From the NCBI GenBank assembly GCA_000697335.1, contig JNEM01012891.1, positions 1-13,655 on the forward strand: a stretch of DNA of 13,655 nt. Direction: 5' to 3'. The stretch's first letter is position 1, and every line of letters starts with the position of its first letter. The stretch comes from Conidiobolus incongruus B7586 (lineage: Eukaryota > Entomophthoromycota > Entomophthoromycetes > Entomophthorales > Conidiobolaceae). Below, in pieces: positions 1 through 8,760 of this stretch. The position numbers were made by a program, and so were the translations under genes. The notes beneath the pieces were generated by a model. It worked only from the letters and a program-made list of their open reading frames with translations. It did no database searches and was not told where the DNA came from.

Positions 1-1500
1 TAATTTTATAAATCTAATTATAACTTATTTTATTTAAATTTAATATTATATATTTTAATACTACTAAAAAAATACCATTATATTATTTTAATAAAGATAA
101 TAATTTAATCACTAAATCAATCTAAAACTTTAGACTTTAAAAATTTATTACTCTCTAAAAAACCTATATTAAATAACTTTTAGTTAAGTAAAATATAACT
201 TAAAAAGCTTAAATCTAATAAACAAATTATTTCACTATTATTAACATATTAAATTATTTACTTATTATTTTTAAAGATAAATTAATTACTTATAATAGTT
301 TTAAAAACCTCTATAAGCTTACAAATTACCTTAAAAATATAAAGAATTATTTTAGTTTAATTTTTAACAAAGATTTAACAAATAATCTTAAATTAACTAT
401 TTTTTTTGAAAAATTTACTAATACTTAATAGTTAACTCATTATAAGTTTAATCCTAAAGAATTTTTAGGGGGATAATTTACTATAGAAATACAAATCTTT
501 AAATAATTAGAAAAAACCCTTAAAATAATAATACTTAAGAAATTAAATTTAATTAATAAGATAAAAATTTTGTTAACTTTAATAACTTCTACAAGGTAAT
601 TAATTAAGAAATTTAATGAGATATATGTAAATATATTAAATATCACTAAAAAAGAATAAATCTATAAGCTATTATAATGTTTTAATTTTTAAGTAAAACT
701 CTAGTTAATTAATAAGGAATATTTTAATACTATGTTTTTCTCTAACATTTGTGACATAATAATTATAATTAATAATATCTTTTATTATATAGTTAAATTT
801 TTTTATTTTAAGAATTAATTTTTTAAAGCTTATTCTAATCTATTTAAATCTTAAATGATAAATGTTTTTGCTTTAAAGCTTTATAAAAAAACTCTTAGTA
901 AAAAGCTTAAAACCTATTTAAGAATAAATAAAAGTTAATACTATTACTAAAAAACTTAAGTTAATTATAAAGTTGATAAGTGTATTTTTAAAAAACAATT
1001 TCTATTTAATTCTCAATAATTTTAATTTACTAACTATAAATTAAATTTGAATAAAATTAATATAATCTTAAAATTACCTCTTTTATAATTAATTAACAAA
1101 TTCTAATTTAATCTATTAAATGTTTAATATAAATTAATGATCTCATAAATTAAATTATATATATTAGAGAGATTTAACTAATTAAACTATTAGATACTAA
1201 AAATAGTCTAGTAACAAATTTATTTTGTAATTCTTTACCTTTAACTATTACCCTATTATTTATCTTAACTAGATATATTATAAATATATTTGTTAATATT
1301 TTGATAAACTCTAGTTATTTTAGTTTTATTATCTTTTTTTTTATTGCTTTAAAACTATCTTTGCCTATTTAAAAGAGAAGCTTAATAATTAAATATATTA
1401 ATAATTTAATGGAATAAATATTTAATACTATAGTTAAATACCTATTATAATTTTTTAACTATTCCCAATATATTAAATTCCTAATTAATAACATTAGTTA
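1..1500 (+). other. Gag-like region of the chromovirus fossil
   Basis: This stretch lies upstream of the recognisable pol domains, where gag belongs. I see no diagnostic motif strong enough to delimit capsid or zinc knuckle, so the call rests mainly on position and on the shared composition with the pol remnant. A 68-codon open stretch on the opposite strand (440-646) is a chance frame in AT-rich DNA. The boundaries are approximate. Confidence 0.45.
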
Positions 1501-1969
1501 TAATTTTATACTAGGTTAAAATTAATTTAAATATCATAGTTTTTTATCTATAGGTGATATTTTAAAAAGTTACAAATTTATTTCTTTTATTTTCTAAAAG
1601 AAATTAATAGAATTAATCTTAAAAAATCTATATTATCCTATTATAAAATTACTAAATATTTTACCTAATACTAACTCTAAAATTATATTAAATAATTTTA
1701 TTATTATAAACAAAGATCAATCTAAAAAACTAATTAAAAACTTTAATAATTTATAAAAATATATATTTATTTATTATTTATCTATTAATACTTTATCTAT
1801 TAATTTCAATAAAATTATAATTAACAATTATTTCTTATATAATATAATAAGTTAATTTGCTAATATTTTTAAATTTGTAAGTAGATTACCTCTTAAACAT
1901 AATATTAAATATAGAATTAAACTTTTTATTAGTATATAACTATATTTAAAATTTATTTACTATTTATCT

Positions 1970-2720
1970 CTTGAATAATATTAAACTTTAAAAGAAGAAA
2001 TCTAGAAATTATTTGAAAATAAATATATTAAACCTTTTTCCTTATTATAAAATTCTTTAATTTTCTTTAGATAAAATATTAATGGTAGTTAAAGATTATA
2101 TATTAATAATGATACTTTAAACTTTAAGACTATTAAAGATAGAACCCTATTATTAAGCTTATATGATATTAAGGATAAATTATTTAAATTAACTATATTC
2201 ACTAAATTAAATATTAGAAATAGTTACTATAATATTAAAGTTAAAAAGAATTTTATTTTTTAAATTACTTTTAATATTTTATTAAATCACTTTAAATTAT
2301 ATAATATCTGTATAATTTTCACTTAATTTATCAATTCCCTTTTTAACCTTGTTTTTAATAACTTTATTATTATTTACTTTGATAATATCTTAATCTATTT
2401 AAAAACTAAAGAAGTATATACTTAATATATTAATTAAATTTCATAAATTATTCAAGTATATAAATTATTTTTAAATCTATTAAAATATATTGTTGGTATC
2501 TTTTTTATCCCCTTTTATAATTATATTGTTTCTTCTTAAAGAATTAATATTTATTTAACTAAAGTTAATAATATAAAAGCTTTTACCATATTTATAAACA
2601 GAAATCAACTCATTTTTATACTTAGATTATTAAATAATATTAAAGATTTCATTAATACTTTTATTAAATTTATAACCTTTTTAAATAATTTCTTGAGAAA
2701 AAACTCCCTTTTTAAATAAA
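1970..2720 (+). other. Reverse transcriptase region of the chromovirus fossil
   Basis: A remnant resembling the Ty3/Gypsy RT palm is readable: a block around 2209-2240 matches the family's 'F-T-K-L-D-L' segment with the following 'YH-I-K' motif, and the catalytic Y-x-D-D box lies near 2375-2386, followed by the usual 'ILIY' strand. The spacing between these blocks fits a Gypsy RT. The reading is decayed and non-functional. An aspartic protease would lie just upstream, but I could not identify its active site. Confidence 0.8.
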
Positions 2721-3200
2721 CCCTACTATATACTATTTATATAAATGTTTTAATTTTCTATATTACTAATGCTCTTGCTTTATTTGTTTTTAATCTTAAA
2801 ATACCTATTTTTATTTTTACTAACTATAATCCTATTGTCATTAGTAAATAGTTAACTTAATTTAAATTTAATTTATATTTTACCTTTTAATTATAAAATA
2901 AAATAATAAATAAAGAAAAATAAATTAAATTTAACCTTATAAATATTATTTTGAAGTTAATAACATTCTAGTTAAAAAAAATCAAACCAGTTAAACTAAA
3001 ATACCTAGTTTAGAAATAAACACTTTTTACTTTGTTAAAAATAATTAAAAATCATTTATATTTCTTATTTTACAATATTTTCTTAATACTTACAAATCAT
3101 AAAACACTTATTTATTGAAATACTTAGAAGTATTTATTAAGAAAATAAGTTAAATAGATTAAAACTATTTAAGCTTATTTATTCTTTATTTAATATCTCT
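2721..3200 (+). other. RNase H region of the chromovirus fossil
   Basis: Only the end of the domain is clear: the 'T-D-H-K-x-L' type motif that closes Gypsy RNase H is readable around 3085-3110, followed by the connection sequence that leads to integrase. The earlier part (2721-3050) is assigned by its position between RT and this motif. Confidence 0.6.
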
Positions 3201-3399
3201 TAAGTTAATAAAATTATATTATAGATATTTTATTAAAAAATCTTATATATCTATCTTTTTGTTTTAATTATAAAAACCCAGCAAATATTAATTTAAAAAT
3301 TTTTAATAAAAGAAATAAAATATTTATTAAACTATTTTAAAAAATATTATTTAATAATAATTTCTTTATTTCAGTTAAAAAAACTCTCTAAATTATCAA

Positions 3400-4330
3400 A
3401 AAACTAATTAAAACATATTAAAAGATTTAAAATTATTGATAGATTATTGTATTATAATAATTGTTTATATATCTTTAATATTCTTAAAAATCTAACAAGT
3501 AATATTAAATAAATATTATAACTTACTTATTAGAAAATTTCAAAACTAGTTAAAAACTGCTAAAAAAGTTAAAGTTTTACTAGCTTTCCTTAATTAAATC
3601 AATTTAAAAATACACTAATACCTGTGATATATGCTAAAAAACTAAATATAATACCCAATTAAAATATAGTAAACTTATTCTCCTATAAGTCCCTAATAAA
3701 ATTTAATAACAAATCTAAATTAACTTTATAAAAATTCTTAAATTAACAAATAGTTATAATAATTTATTAATTTTAATGAATTTATTGTTTAAATATATTT
3801 ATTTTATTTTTTGTTTCAAAACTTCTATAGCTAAAGATATTAATAACTGTTATTTTTTAATATTTTTACCTATTATAAAATTCTACAAACTATTGTATTT
3901 AATAGAGATATATAATTCAACTCTTAATTTTAAAAGTTACTATCCTTTTTATTTAAGATTAATCTAGTTATATCAATTATTCATTAGTATTAAATTAATA
4001 AACTTATTAAAAAAATTATTAAAACCTTAAATCAAATAATTAAAGCTTATATTAATTTTAATTAGTTATATTAAAATACCTGTATTTATCAACTCTAATA
4101 TTTATTCAATACCTTTATTAACAAATCAATAAATTTTAACGCTTATTTTATTAATTATAATAAACATCCTAATTTAATAATTGTTTTAAAACTTTAAATC
4201 AATTTATTTTTAAATATTATTGAATTTCAATCTAATATCAAATATATTAATTTTATTATTAAAGTTAACTTGGAAGAAAATTAAAGGATTATAAAATAAT
4301 AATATTTAAGGTTATCTAGAAATTCTCTTA
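3400..4330 (+). other. Integrase region of the chromovirus fossil
   Basis: The C-x2-C half of the HHCC zinc-binding module is readable near 3622-3633. It is followed from about 3770 by a stretch resembling the retroviral integrase catalytic core, and a short open stretch at 3776-3967 is part of this core rather than a separate gene. The part up to about 4330 fits the distal core and start of the C-terminal domain by position. The region is decayed and inactive. Confidence 0.75.
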
Positions 4331-4760
4331 AATATAAAGCTAATATATTTGTATACTTAGAATGGTTTACCCTTAAACTTACCTTACTTAAATCTAGCTT
4401 AAATCCCAAATACTTACCACTATATTATAATCCCTATTAAATTTAGTTTATTGATTTAAATTTCAAAAATATTATCTTAGAATTACCTTTAACTTTGAGG
4501 ATCAACTTTACCTTTTATATATCTAATATTAAACCTTATTTTAAAGATTTTAACACTTGTTTTAATTAATTAAAAACCTCAAAATTAGATTTAATTATTA
4601 AAATAAAAAAGAAGAATATTATATTGATTACATAATTAAATCTAAATTATTAAGAATAAGATTTATTTGTATAAAAAATAAATAGATTATCTTATTAAAG
4701 AAGTTATATAAGAACCCCTAGAAAATATTAAGAATATTTAAGCTTATTATACCTATTTGT
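4331..4760 (+). other. Integrase C-terminal and chromodomain region of the chromovirus fossil
   Basis: Around 4480-4560 a remnant of the segment typical of Gypsy integrase tails is readable ('LELP..LRINP.FH.S.LKPY' type). From about 4612 to 4735 there is a segment resembling the chromodomain, beginning with the 'E-E-Y-x-V-x-x-I-L' type strand and keeping the spacing to the 'W-E-P' region. A chromodomain at this position is the defining feature of chromoviruses. Its binding ability cannot be inferred from a decayed copy. Confidence 0.7.
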
Positions 4761-5230
4761 AAAAATCTCTGGAGTATGTCTCCTTTAAAAGATTTACTAA
4801 GGGAGTATTAAAAAACTAGTTTACTAAATTCTTATATATATTTTAATATAATTTAATTAATAATAATTTTATAATTAATTTATACTTTTATAACTAAATT
4901 AATTATATAAATAGTATTGAATTATTTAATACACTAAGTATTTTTTTTTCTTAACTTTTATTATTTCTTATTTTTTATATTATCTCTAAGGTTGAAACTA
5001 TATTTTATTAATATTATAATATATTAGCATTACCTAATATAAATCTTAATATATTAGTGACTTATCCCAGTTTGAAGCTTAATTAAACTTTGTTTACATT
5101 TATATGCTATAGCTATATTATAATACCATATTTTATGTTATATTACTTTTATATTAAAGTCTTTTTCTACACTATATTGGTATTTTACCATTATACTTAT
5201 AATTAATAATTAAGGGGATAAAGAATATTA
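4761..5230 (+). other. Probable 3' untranslated segment of the chromovirus fossil
   Basis: About 470 bases separate the chromodomain remnant from the candidate polypurine tract. No coding remnant is recognisable. It is most simply the element's 3' noncoding part, although a small nested insertion cannot be excluded. Confidence 0.35.
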
Positions 5231-5665
5231 TGTTAATGAAATCCTTACATATAAAATAAAATATAGAAAACCTTATTATTTTATAAAATAATTAAACTAT
5301 TTTAATTCTAAATTAATTTAAAAATTACCTAAAGTAATTAAAAACATATATATATATATATTTATTTTATATCAAGAAGATTAAAGAAGTAAAACTATAT
5401 TAATAACTTAGTATAGTCTAAAAAGGATATAAGTATTATAACAATTGCTACTTAATTGATACTTTATCTTTATTCTAATTTATTATTAAAAATTTAATTA
5501 TATAAATTAAGTCTTATATTTACAAATCTATATTTAAGTAATCTTACTATTATTTAACTATATATACTTATACTTATATATTTCTCTCTCTCGTTAATAT
5601 TATAAAGAAACATAAATAAACCTTTTTACCTAACTATTAATATATTTTATTGTTATTAGTTAATA
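5231..5665 (+). repeat. Probable 3' LTR of the chromovirus fossil
   Basis: A purine-rich run at about 5212-5226 (AAGGGGATAAAG) looks like a polypurine tract. A few bases on, at 5231, the sequence starts TGTTA, and a candidate matching end (TTAATA, reading as a decayed TTAACA) lies at 5660-5665, giving an LTR of about 435 bp. A pyrimidine-rich patch (CTCTCTCTCG) at about 5583-5592 is typical of the R/U5 part of fungal LTRs. Without the 5' LTR in the window the ends cannot be verified, and the true 3' end could lie further right. Confidence 0.45.
5346..5361. repeat. TA microsatellite
   Basis: An uninterrupted alternating AT run of 16 bases lies inside the probable LTR. Short TA runs of this kind are expected in RIP-decayed DNA and need no special function. 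Confidence 0.8.
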
Positions 5666-7080
5666 CTTCAATATTATAAGATTTAATTATTAAATATTTT
5701 CTAAAATATTGAGAGATCTGCCTCTTTTACCCTCAACTATTATTATTCACTTACAATTATTATCAAAAGTCTTATATTTTAGTATTATAAAAATTAAATT
5801 ATAAACTCATTAAAATTATTTAAAATCTATCAATATTTATTAATATTAAAAAATTATATAAATCAATAAAATAATAAAAAAATATTTAATTTATATTAAG
5901 ATTTACAAGATTAATTTTAACTATTATATCTTTAATTATTAATATAGTTAAAAAATAAATTAAAAAACACCTTTTTATTTTAATTCAAATATTATCAAGA
6001 TATTTGAATATTAGTTATATATATAATATATATAATATATATATTATATACTATATTTAAATTAATTAATTAATATTAAAAAATAAATAACTGAAAATTA
6101 AATCAAAGTTTAAGAAAAACTAGAATAGTTATTATTAAACCAAACTTACTAAGGTAAAGCTAGAAACCAAGATTTTTATAATAAATCATTATAATTGATG
6201 AATTTCGGATCTTTTTATATAATTCTTTATTAAAGAATAAAACAAGTTATTAGATGAAATTAAATTAATTTTTTTTAAAATTTTTTTAAATATATATTTT
6301 ATTAATTTATAGCTGTAAATTATTTTATTAAATTTTAATAATATATGCTATCCTTATTTAATTTTTAAAATATTATAACTAATATTAAACTTTATATCAC
6401 TTAATTAATTAAAATTATTTTTAATAATATTTTCTATTAATATAAAAAAATTTGCTATTTTAAATGATAATTATAAAATATTTAAAATTAAAATTATAAA
6501 ATATTTTCTATTTAAGAGTAACTAAAAAAAATTACCATATTTTATATACTCTTTAAATTATAAATTATATTATTATAATTGTTTTAAGTAATTAAAAAAC
6601 TAGTTTGAAAGTAAGAAAATTCTTTTAATAAAATTTAATTAATTTAAAAAATATCAAATTTCAGTTTTTAAAAAAACAACTAGTTTTTAGGTAATAGAAC
6701 TATAGTAAACATTAAATATAAAGTTATTAAAAAAACTATTAAATTTATATTATAATATTATTTATATATATTAAATTTTGAATATTAAAATCATTTTTTT
6801 TCTATTATAAAAAATTCCCCTAATTTGAATTACTAAGTAATAAGTAAAAAATATAATATATATTACAATCCATAAGATATTATTATAAATATATAACTTG
6901 CTAAATCCTATTATATTATAAAAGATCTGTATTAAAAAATAATAGACTTATAGATATTATTAATTGACGATATATGAGATATTATTCATTTAAGTTCAAA
7001 AATATAATATATTGTTATTTAGATTTTAAAGCCAAAAAACAAACTTTACTTATGTAATATATTAAAATAATAATTCAAGT
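5666..7080. other. AT-rich desert, no gene recognised
   Basis: About 1.4 kb of very AT-rich sequence with stops in all frames. I found no tRNA, rRNA or protein remnant. It contains a TA-rich simple repeat at 6015-6055 with a loose TATATATAA period. The composition matches the decayed retrotransposon to its left, so it is probably further RIP-degraded repeat, too far gone to name by eye. Confidence 0.6.
6015..6055. repeat. TA-rich simple repeat
   Basis: A run built almost only of T and A, with a roughly nine-base TATATATAA unit repeated and then inverted. It can fold on itself but no functional role is suggested. Confidence 0.7.
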
Positions 7081-7620
7081 TTGAAGATAGAAATAAAATA
7101 TTAGATAATAAATCAGTAACAAGCAACAAAAATGAATTGGTAATAAATGGTAGATTATTTGATTATTATTGAATATTGATATTATAATCTATCTATGAAT
7201 AAGCCAACTTGACCCTATAAAAACTTATAATGTTAAAACAATTTGTTTGTTTGTTAGCTGATAATAAGGTCAATATCTATTAGAGCCAGAACATTTACGT
7301 TGGGGTTGATTATTACAAGCTTAATGATTGAAGATAATAATATATCTGTATGGAATTACTTGCTCATTAAGTGCATTTTCAAAGATAAAATAAAAATTAA
7401 TTATACCTAATAGAAAAGAACAAAAGAAGAAAGGATAATGAATAGAACCAACATCAAAACATTAAAATCAATTGGAGCGTTTATTTAAAAGTAATCTATT
7501 GAGGAAGAGAAATAAGGTATAAGATAATTAAAAGCATTTATAATGATACACCTAAATGTAAAACATTATGGTGAATAAATGCACTAAGTTTTAAAAGCCT
7601 TTGATATTGAAGTTAGTATT
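7081..7620. other. 3' flank of the secreted-protein gene, transitional composition
   Basis: Downstream of the - strand gene, base composition falls gradually over about 500 bases instead of breaking sharply, and words such as CAAG, GGTCAAT and GGGGTTG that RIP usually erases persist. The longest - strand open stretch noticed here (around 7215-7345, about 33 codons) has no start or family resemblance and I do not call it a gene. The nearest part should hold the gene's 3' UTR. The rest is unique, non-repeat intergenic DNA. Confidence 0.55.
7480..7485 (-). terminator. Candidate polyadenylation signal (AATAAA) of the secreted-protein gene
   Basis: Read on the - strand, the exact hexamer AATAAA lies about 136 bases beyond the TAG stop at 7621, a plausible 3' UTR length for a fungal gene. 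In AT-rich DNA this hexamer is common by chance, so the assignment is weak. Confidence 0.3.
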
Positions 7621-8538
7621 CTACCGGGTGCAATCATCAGGTCTGATTGACACACTACCCAACCCCATCAATGTTTGTGATGTGAGTGTGATTCCAGGAT
7701 TGTATCCTTGTAGCTTCCCAGCTGTTATATTGTATAGTGCATTAAATGCAGCAATTTCACTATTATTGCAATACTTCGCCATGCATTTACAGTCTGAAAA
7801 AGATCCACACCATCCTGGTGTCTTCATCTTGTTGTAAAAAGCGCATATGCCAGCTCCAGTGGAATCTTTTAATCTTGTTGCACATACTATCATGTTACAA
7901 ACATTTTCGAAACAGAAACCATATGTATTGTTTAGCTGAGTAGGTGTTAAGTAGCCAATATTATCAAGTGCGAATGATGCTGATGCTCTCGCAGCAAATG
8001 CCTGACCCAGGTCACAACCTAACACATCAGAAGGTGAGGTATCTATTTCAACAACAGTGTTGTCTCCCGTGACAGTGAGATCACTAGTAATTGTGTCAAG
8101 TTCATTGGTGACATCTAGCTTGCTCGTTTGCGTTTCATCCTTCTTTACAACAGTTGTGTTTTCACTGCCACTTGTATTGATGATAGAAGAAACATCAGTG
8201 AAAAACTTGCATGATGTTGTTGCACCAAAAGCACCATCCTTGTTGCAAACTCTTCTGCCTAAGTAATCCAATCCTTCTAATGCATCTTGGGCTTTCTTTG
8301 GATACTTTCTAAACACTTTGCCAATTTTACTGCCACCGGGTATAATTGCAATAATATCTGATACTGAGAAACTATCACAGTTTTGTGCACCACTTAGATG
8401 GCAATAGCCTTTTGAAATAGTTACTCCAACACTGCAAAGAGAGTCGAAAGGTGTAGGCACTTTGTCACAATCAACACCCGTACCTCTATAAGCTGTACAA
8501 AACTTGAGCGTGAATAATAAGTAAAAGATATATATCAT
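7621..8538 (-). CDS. Secreted cysteine-rich protein of unknown family, effector-like
   Basis: An intact 305-codon single-exon frame, and the only convincing protein gene here. Residues 1-16 form a signal peptide: a hydrophobic core, then Cys-Thr-Ala as a probable cleavage site before Tyr17. The mature part holds 16 cysteines, an even number suiting disulfides in a secreted protein. Six lie at 24-110 and ten at 175-303, parted by a cysteine-free, Ser/Thr- and Asp-rich linker (111-174). The C-terminal part has C209-x4-C214-x4-C219 and a tight C244-x5-C250-x-C252-x4-C257 cluster. N-glycosylation sequons lie at Asn121, 127, 203, 258 and 270. No transmembrane segment follows the signal peptide, and no GPI-type tail ends it. 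The start is the only suitable ATG: an in-frame TAA lies 30 bases upstream and G occupies position -3. I recognise no family or enzyme motif. Signal peptide, cysteine load and the setting among dead transposons suggest a fungal effector or other extracellular protein; that role is inference. Confidence 0.9.
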   Translation of the reverse strand: MIYIFYLLFTLKFCTAYRGTGVDCDKVPTPFDSLCSVGVTISKGYCHLSGAQNCDSFSVSDIIAIIPGGSKIGKVFRKYPKKAQDALEGLDYLGRRVCNKDGAFGATTSCKFFTDVSSIINTSGSENTTVVKKDETQTSKLDVTNELDTITSDLTVTGDNTVVEIDTSPSDVLGCDLGQAFAARASASFALDNIGYLTPTQLNNTYGFCFENVCNMIVCATRLKDSTGAGICAFYNKMKTPGWCGSFSDCKCMAKYCNNSEIAAFNALYNITAGKLQGYNPGITLTSQTLMGLGSVSIRPDDCTR

Positions 8539-8760
8539 TTCTGAAATACTAATTAATCTTATGCCTTATGTATAAATATTTGCTATTATTTATATTTGAA
8601 ATCTTGCTGCGCTTGATGCAGAACGGCAGAATATGTCTTGAAATGTGGCGCATTATGCTGCAGCTCGGGAGGTCTGCTCGGATTCAATTTTAACTCTCTA
8701 TCATTGTTCCCAATGCAATCCACTCACAAATACCAGGTATAATCATTGTACAATGTAAAA
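8539..8760 (-). promoter_or_regulatory. Upstream region of the secreted-protein gene
   Basis: This is the most GC-rich part of the window (29 of 60 bases from 8641) and keeps CpG and CpA words missing from the deserts. On the - strand a TATA-like AATATTTATA lies at 8571-8580, 33-42 bases before the ATG. Further up, two GCTCGG words at 8663-8668 and 8676-8681 place two CGG triplets in the same orientation ten bases apart, a layout that fungal Zn2Cys6 regulators can bind. A perfect 12-base palindrome, CATTGTACAATG, is at 8744-8755. The position makes this the likely promoter and 5' UTR; the individual sites are guesses. Confidence 0.5.
8744..8755. promoter_or_regulatory. Perfect 12-bp palindrome at the island edge
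   Basis: CATTGTACAATG reads identically on both strands and lies about 206 bases upstream of the gene's ATG, where normal composition gives way to AT desert. It could be a site for a dimeric regulator. A 12-base palindrome can also arise by chance in a window of this size. Confidence 0.25.

Larger units (their letters stand above)
1..5665 (+). mobile_element. Fossil Ty3/Gypsy chromovirus LTR retrotransposon, 5' end outside the window
   Basis: Translated remnants on the + strand follow the order of a Ty3/Gypsy polyprotein: a gag-like stretch, a protease/reverse transcriptase region, the end of RNase H, a zinc-binding integrase with core, and a C-terminal chromodomain, then a probable 3' LTR. 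The integrase-after-RT order separates it from Copia elements, and the chromodomain places it in the chromoviruses, which in other species use it to target heterochromatin. The 5' LTR and primer-binding site are not in the window. The copy is broken many dozens of times and is extremely AT-rich (7 G+C in the 60 bases from 2161), as expected of RIP, so it is an old, inactive relic. The family call is firm. The exact left end is unknown and the right end depends on the LTR assignment. Confidence 0.85.

Noticed and set aside
440-646. 68-codon open frame on the - strand
   Set aside because: Low-complexity Ile/Leu/Asn/Phe composition inside the gag part of the fossil; a chance frame in AT-rich DNA.
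3776-3967. 63-codon open frame on the + strand as a separate gene
   Set aside because: It is part of the integrase region of the chromovirus fossil, not an independent gene.
5670-6000. Start of a second LTR element directly after the probable LTR
   Set aside because: I looked for a primer-binding site and for similarity to the left end of the window and saw neither convincingly.
5300-6100. CRISPR-like or tandem repeat array among the TA-rich runs
   Set aside because: No regularly spaced repeat with unique spacers; only simple TA runs.
7215-7345. About 33-codon open stretch on the - strand downstream of the secreted-protein gene, possibly a further exon
   Set aside because: It has no start codon or resemblance, and the upstream gene ends with its own stop and a complete-looking C-terminus.
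7601-8266. Open frames of 65-78 codons on the + strand (7601-7837, 7746-7943, 8057-8266)
   Set aside because: All lie antisense to the intact - strand gene, lack family resemblance, and are shadows of its codon pattern.
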